In this document: positions 61,451-64,000 of the stretch, one piece after another
How the letters are laid out: the number at the start of each line of letters is the position of its first letter
Numbering within the stretch: position 1 is the stretch's first letter
NCBI RefSeq assembly: GCF_900107395.1
Contig: NZ_FNPW01000020.1
Coordinates: 40,481 to 104,480 of the forward strand
DNA from: Pseudomonas sp. NFIX28
GTDB taxonomy: Bacteria; Pseudomonadota; Gammaproteobacteria; Pseudomonadales; Pseudomonadaceae
Length of the DNA stretch: 64,000 bases
Reading direction: 5' to 3'
Made by a program: the position numbers and the translations under genes
The notes under the pieces: generated by a model
Told to the model about the DNA's origin: nothing
What the model saw: only the letters and a program-made list of their open reading frames with translations
Database searches by the model: none

Positions 61451-61544
61451 GTGCATGTCGCAAGAGGGCTGCGGAGTTGAAAGTCAGGGCCGATTGCGGT
61501 CACCCTTGGCACCATCAGCTTGGCCTCAGCCCTTTAGGACCTCC

Positions 61545-61985
61545 ATGGACATTGCAAAACCCGCCCTAATCCGCGAAACCTTCCCTGTCGGCCCGTTGCA
61601 GTGCAACTGCACGATCATCGGCGACCCTGTTACAAAAAAGGCCATCGTCGTCGACCCGGGCGGCAACCCCGACCTGATCATGGCGCGGCTCGACGCGTTG
61701 GGGCTGAAGGTGGTGAGCATCATTCATACCCACGCCCACCTGGATCATTTCCTGGCGTCCGGGCAGATGAAGGAAAAGACCGGCGCGACCTTGCATTTGC
61801 ATAAGGAAGACCAGTTCCTCTGGGACAACCTGGAAATGCAGTGCAGCATGTTCGGCGTGCCTTACACGCCGGTGCCGGCGCCGGATCGCTGGTTGGCGGA
61901 CGACGAAGAGCTGGCCTGCGGCTGCGGCGTGGCCCTGCATACGCCGGGGCATACCCCAGGTTCCATGAGCTTCTGGTTTGCATAA
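61545..61985 (+). pseudogene. Metallo-beta-lactamase-fold hydrolase, truncated at 3' end
   Basis: The 146 residues present start MDIAKPALIRETFPVG and carry the zinc motif THAHLDH (HxHxDH) and a third ligand His in HTPGHTPGS. Full-length relatives (GloB-like, about 215 residues) continue past SFWFAE with AGDTLF and a final His, all missing here. The reading frame stops at 61985, directly where unrelated AT-rich sequence begins. The loss of the last third, including later metal ligands, makes it almost certainly non-functional, and marks a rearrangement breakpoint near 61981. Confidence 0.85.
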
Positions 61986-62297
61986 TGTAGTCAAGCCGAT
62001 TTTAGGCTGAATTGAGCAACGTGAGCGCTAGTAGGGGGGAGTAAGGAGAGAGAGCAAAGAAGCATCTAGATCATTTAGCGTCACGACCTGCTCGTTGGTG
62101 GAGGGATGGCTCTCGACTCCCCTCGAAATCGCGGCCATGAGGAGAACGGGATTGGATCGCAAGCTTGTAAAATAGGTAAGAGAAATTGTAATGAAGTTGC
62201 CGACATGGCGTTTCTTATTGTTGATCGACTAGTCCGGCTTAGGGGCATGGAGATTATGTAGAATTATCTCGCTAAGTATAATTGGCTGTTTTTTGAT
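61986..62297. other. AT-rich segment at rearrangement breakpoint
   Basis: About 312 bases with much lower GC than the window and no recognisable gene; GTTGATCGACT and TTTGATCGACTGG repeats occur near 62220 and 62292. It lies between the truncated metallo-beta-lactamase gene and the IS3 remnant and looks like foreign or mobile-element sequence. Confidence 0.5.
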
Positions 62298-62299
62298 CG

Positions 62300-62640
62300 A
62301 CTGGCTTACCTCCGTACTTCCCAGGACGGTCGCCAATACCCTGTCTGAGCGCGCAGACTTTCAAGACGCATTAGTCTCGCCACGCGATGCCGAGCACAAC
62401 TCTCACCGACCTTGCGCAGATCGTCATGGATTTTGCGATAGCCATAACCCCGCCACTCTCCAGCCACTAATGCTTGATCAAACCCCAATAATCGCTGGTC
62501 GTCTTTAGCACGTTCAGATTGCGGCTCAGACAACCAGGCGTAATAACCACTGGGATGGACCTTCAGCGTCAGGCAAAGCCGTCGAATCGAATAGTCGCCC
62601 GCGCGCTGTTTGATAAAGGCGTACTTCAACCGCACTCCTT
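62300..62640 (-). pseudogene. IS3 orfB transposase fragment
   Basis: Starts (GTG) with LKYAFIKQRAGDYSIRRLC and continues through HPSGYYAWLSEPQSERAKDD and GYGYRKIHDDLRK, the N-terminal region of IS3 OrfB. After RAQTGYW the frame shifts: read in the next frame the sequence resumes as RPGKYGGKPV before being truncated. The DDE catalytic domain is absent, so no active transposase can be made. Confidence 0.85.
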
Positions 62641-62903
62641 GGCAAAGTACGCGGCGGCCTTTTTTAAGATGTCTCGCTCTTCAGTGACCCGCTTGAGTTC
62701 CGCTCGCAGGCGACGCAGTTCGGCGTGCTGATCATCTCCTGCTGCCGCTCCTCCTGAGGTTTGCTGTAGCGCTTTATCCAGGCATAGAGGCTATGCGTCG
62801 ACACACCAAGACGTGCTGCCACATCAGCGACAGGCAGCTTCTTTTCGGTCACTTGATTGACCGCTTGGATTTTGAATTCTTCGGGGTAACGCGGGTTGCT
62901 CAT
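62626..62903 (-). pseudogene. IS3 orfA, frameshifted
   Basis: MSNPRYPEEFKIQAVNQVTE with a helix-turn-helix (VADVAARLGVSTHSLYAWIK) is a normal IS3 OrfA start. After QEERQQE the frame breaks; one base later the alternative frame reads DDQHAELRRLRAELKRVTEE and ILKKAAAYFAKECG to the proper stop at 62626. A single-base loss upstream of the usual A-rich slippage site has inactivated it. Confidence 0.85.
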
Positions 62904-62967
62904 TGCACCTCCTAATTGGCCTCAGTTTAAGGCAAAGAGGTGTCTACGAAACCCGGGGCGATTCAGT

Positions 62968-63173
62968 CTGAACAGCATCCAGGCGGTGTCCAATCGCTCG
63001 TCGACCTGAGTCAGTTGCGTTAATAGGGCATCCAGAGATTCCTTGTCGGCTGTTGCAGCAAGGCCGCTGGTCAACTTTGATAGCTGATAGTGCTCATAGC
63101 CCAGCGTCCCCGCCAGGGCGAGGAGGCATAAACTGAGGGCCAGTGTTGTACGAGTGGGGCGTGGTAGGTTCAT
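62968..63173 (-). pseudogene. Truncated gene with N-terminal membrane anchor, cut by IS3
   Basis: From the ATG at 63171-63173 the frame gives MNLPRPTRTTLALSLCLLAL with one transmembrane helix (about 8-26) and a short periplasmic helical segment (TADKESLDALLTQLTQVDERL). It is interrupted at the IS3 end (62967) after about 68 residues. The family is not recognised from this fragment. Confidence 0.6.
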
Positions 63174-63482
63174 GGGAGTCCTCGCGCGAAACCGAGGACA
63201 CCCTCTCAAACCGGGAGGGGCTGTCGCAGTAGGAAATAGATTTCCCAGGGTGGCTTGAATTTACTCGCTCTGCCAACCCAAGTGATGCTGGCCACTTTTG
63301 TAGTGGTAACTTGCAATGTGAGGGAGTCTTTCTGGTTACAACCTCCAGATGATGGCTGATGTACCGTCGTCATCGAGTCGGTGGATTAGCGCAACTGGGC
63401 AACTCTGAAGGGAACAGAACCATTGGGCACTCATAGACAACGACTGATCGTGATCAGGAAAATTTCAACTCTTCTAGGCTCT
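63174..63482. other. 309-bp region without a convincing gene
   Basis: Contains hairpin-like GAGTCCTCGCG...CGAGGAC near 63176-63203 and CCCTC...GAGGG near 63203-63220. There is no credible ORF. It lies between the IS3-cut gene and the IS5-family remnant and is probably promoter sequence of the cut gene plus IS-flanking sequence. Confidence 0.4.
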
Positions 63483-64000
63483 TTACGAAAAGTAATGTCG
63501 TAAACACCACATAGCACAAGCCAGCAAGACCATCGCCGCATAACTTTCTGCGAGTTTGTCGAAGCGCGTAACGATGCGGCGGTTCTCCTTCAGCCAGCCA
63601 AACATACACACGATGATATTGCGCTGTCGGTACTTGGGACGATCAAACAGTCTCGGTAACCCCGGCTTAGGTTTACGCTTCATGCTGCGCAGAGGAATCA
63701 CCGGCTGCATTCGGTACCGGTCGCAGTAGCGACGCAACGCTTCGGCGTCATAGCGTTTGTCCGCCAGTAACCCAACTTCAGCGGGACGCCGTTGGCATCG
63801 CACAACATGTGGGTCTTGGTGGTCAGGCCGTCCCGGCTGCGCCCGAGCGCGTAATCTTGCGGTTCTTCAGGCCCTCTTTTTTCCAGTACCAGAAGAGGCC
63901 AGGGTTGCTCGTACTGCGGTGGAGTCAATCATCCAGGTCTCCAGATCAATTAACCCTTGCTCGTTGAGCTTGATGTGAAGTCGCTTGAGCATCTGGTCAA
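63483..64000 (-). mobile_element. Degenerate IS5-family transposase (runs off right edge)
   Basis: Minus-strand IS5-family (IS427-like) transposase pieces in different frames. DQMLKRLHIKLNEQG and WMIDSTAVRAT lie near the edge, then GPEEPQDYALGRSRDGLTTK and MLCDANGVPL, then a C-terminal block ADKRYDAEALRRYCDRY to CLRHYFS. Two frameshifts and a missing segment after NGVPL (where intact copies have LLSGGQ...RW) show it is dead. The start lies beyond 64000. Confidence 0.85.

Larger units (their letters stand above)
62298..62967 (-). mobile_element. IS3-family insertion sequence remnant
   Basis: The right-hand (5') end of an IS3 element on the minus strand, starting TGAATCGCCCCGGGTTTCG at 62967 and containing orfA and the first part of orfB. 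Both are frameshifted, and orfB is cut near 62298, so the other end and most of the catalytic DDE domain are missing. It interrupts the host gene at 62968-63173. Confidence 0.85.

Noticed and set aside
62293..62508. 71-codon plus-strand ORF
   Set aside because: Antisense to the IS3 orfB fragment and spans the rearranged junction.

Overview
The window is a chromosomal segment of a Pseudomonas, most likely from the fluorescens lineage (P. chlororaphis / protegens / fluorescens relatives). The evidence is the gene order ychF-pth-rplY-prs-tRNA-Gln-ispE-lolB / hemA-prfA-prmC-moeB-murI, the photolyase-MerR-renalase-hemH block, high GC, and interspersed GTAGGAGCGAG-type REP palindromes. No species-level marker is present.

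Layout. 1-222: start of a two-component response regulator, cut by the window edge. 0.5-7.4 kb (minus strand): translation, PRPP, isoprenoid and lipoprotein-localisation genes plus a tRNA-Gln. 7.6-12.3 kb (plus): hemA-prfA-prmC-moeB-murI, tightly overlapped, then pagL. 13-18 kb (minus): photolyase, a class II LitR-like MerR regulator, a DUF523/DUF1722 protein and a renalase-type flavoenzyme, which look like a light-response island. 18-25.9 kb: a TIGR01777 epimerase, hemH, uraA-upp, hpt, a WbuC cupin, small proteins and mqo. 26-38 kb: mostly small conserved genes, a dCache chemoreceptor, an M48 lipoprotein protease, a GDT1-family Mn exporter behind a yybP-ykoY riboswitch, rsmC, a D-2-hydroxyacid dehydrogenase and a LysE exporter. 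38-48.6 kb: an orphan glycosyltransferase, an alkK-like acyl-CoA ligase, DUF1302 and DUF1329 envelope proteins, a large MalT-like LuxR regulator and ogt.

The most interesting part is 48.8-60.96 kb. A convergent luxR/luxI pair (zero-base gap) sits beside a ten-gene operon headed by two lux-box-like palindromes. The operon encodes one FabF-like ketosynthase, a MaoC-like hotdog dehydratase, a dedicated acyl carrier protein, an AurF-type diiron oxygenase, three divergent CrtI/RetSat-type flavoenzymes, an alpha/beta hydrolase, a FabG-like reductase and a 7Fe-8S ferredoxin. Together these read as a quorum-controlled pathway that builds a chain on its own ACP with a discrete FAS-II-like set, then desaturates, isomerises or oxygenates it. 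The operon has no chain-length factor, acyltransferase, phosphopantetheinyl transferase or transporter, so it must borrow malonyl-ACP and ACP activation from primary metabolism. I recognise the families but not the product. A perfect ANR/FNR box precedes luxR. A 16-bp hairpin closes the operon.

From about 61.98 kb to the right edge, synteny is broken by decayed insertion sequences. A metallo-beta-lactamase-fold gene loses its 3' third, an IS3-family remnant carries two frameshifts and lacks one end, another host gene is cut by that IS, and an IS5-family transposase is degenerate.
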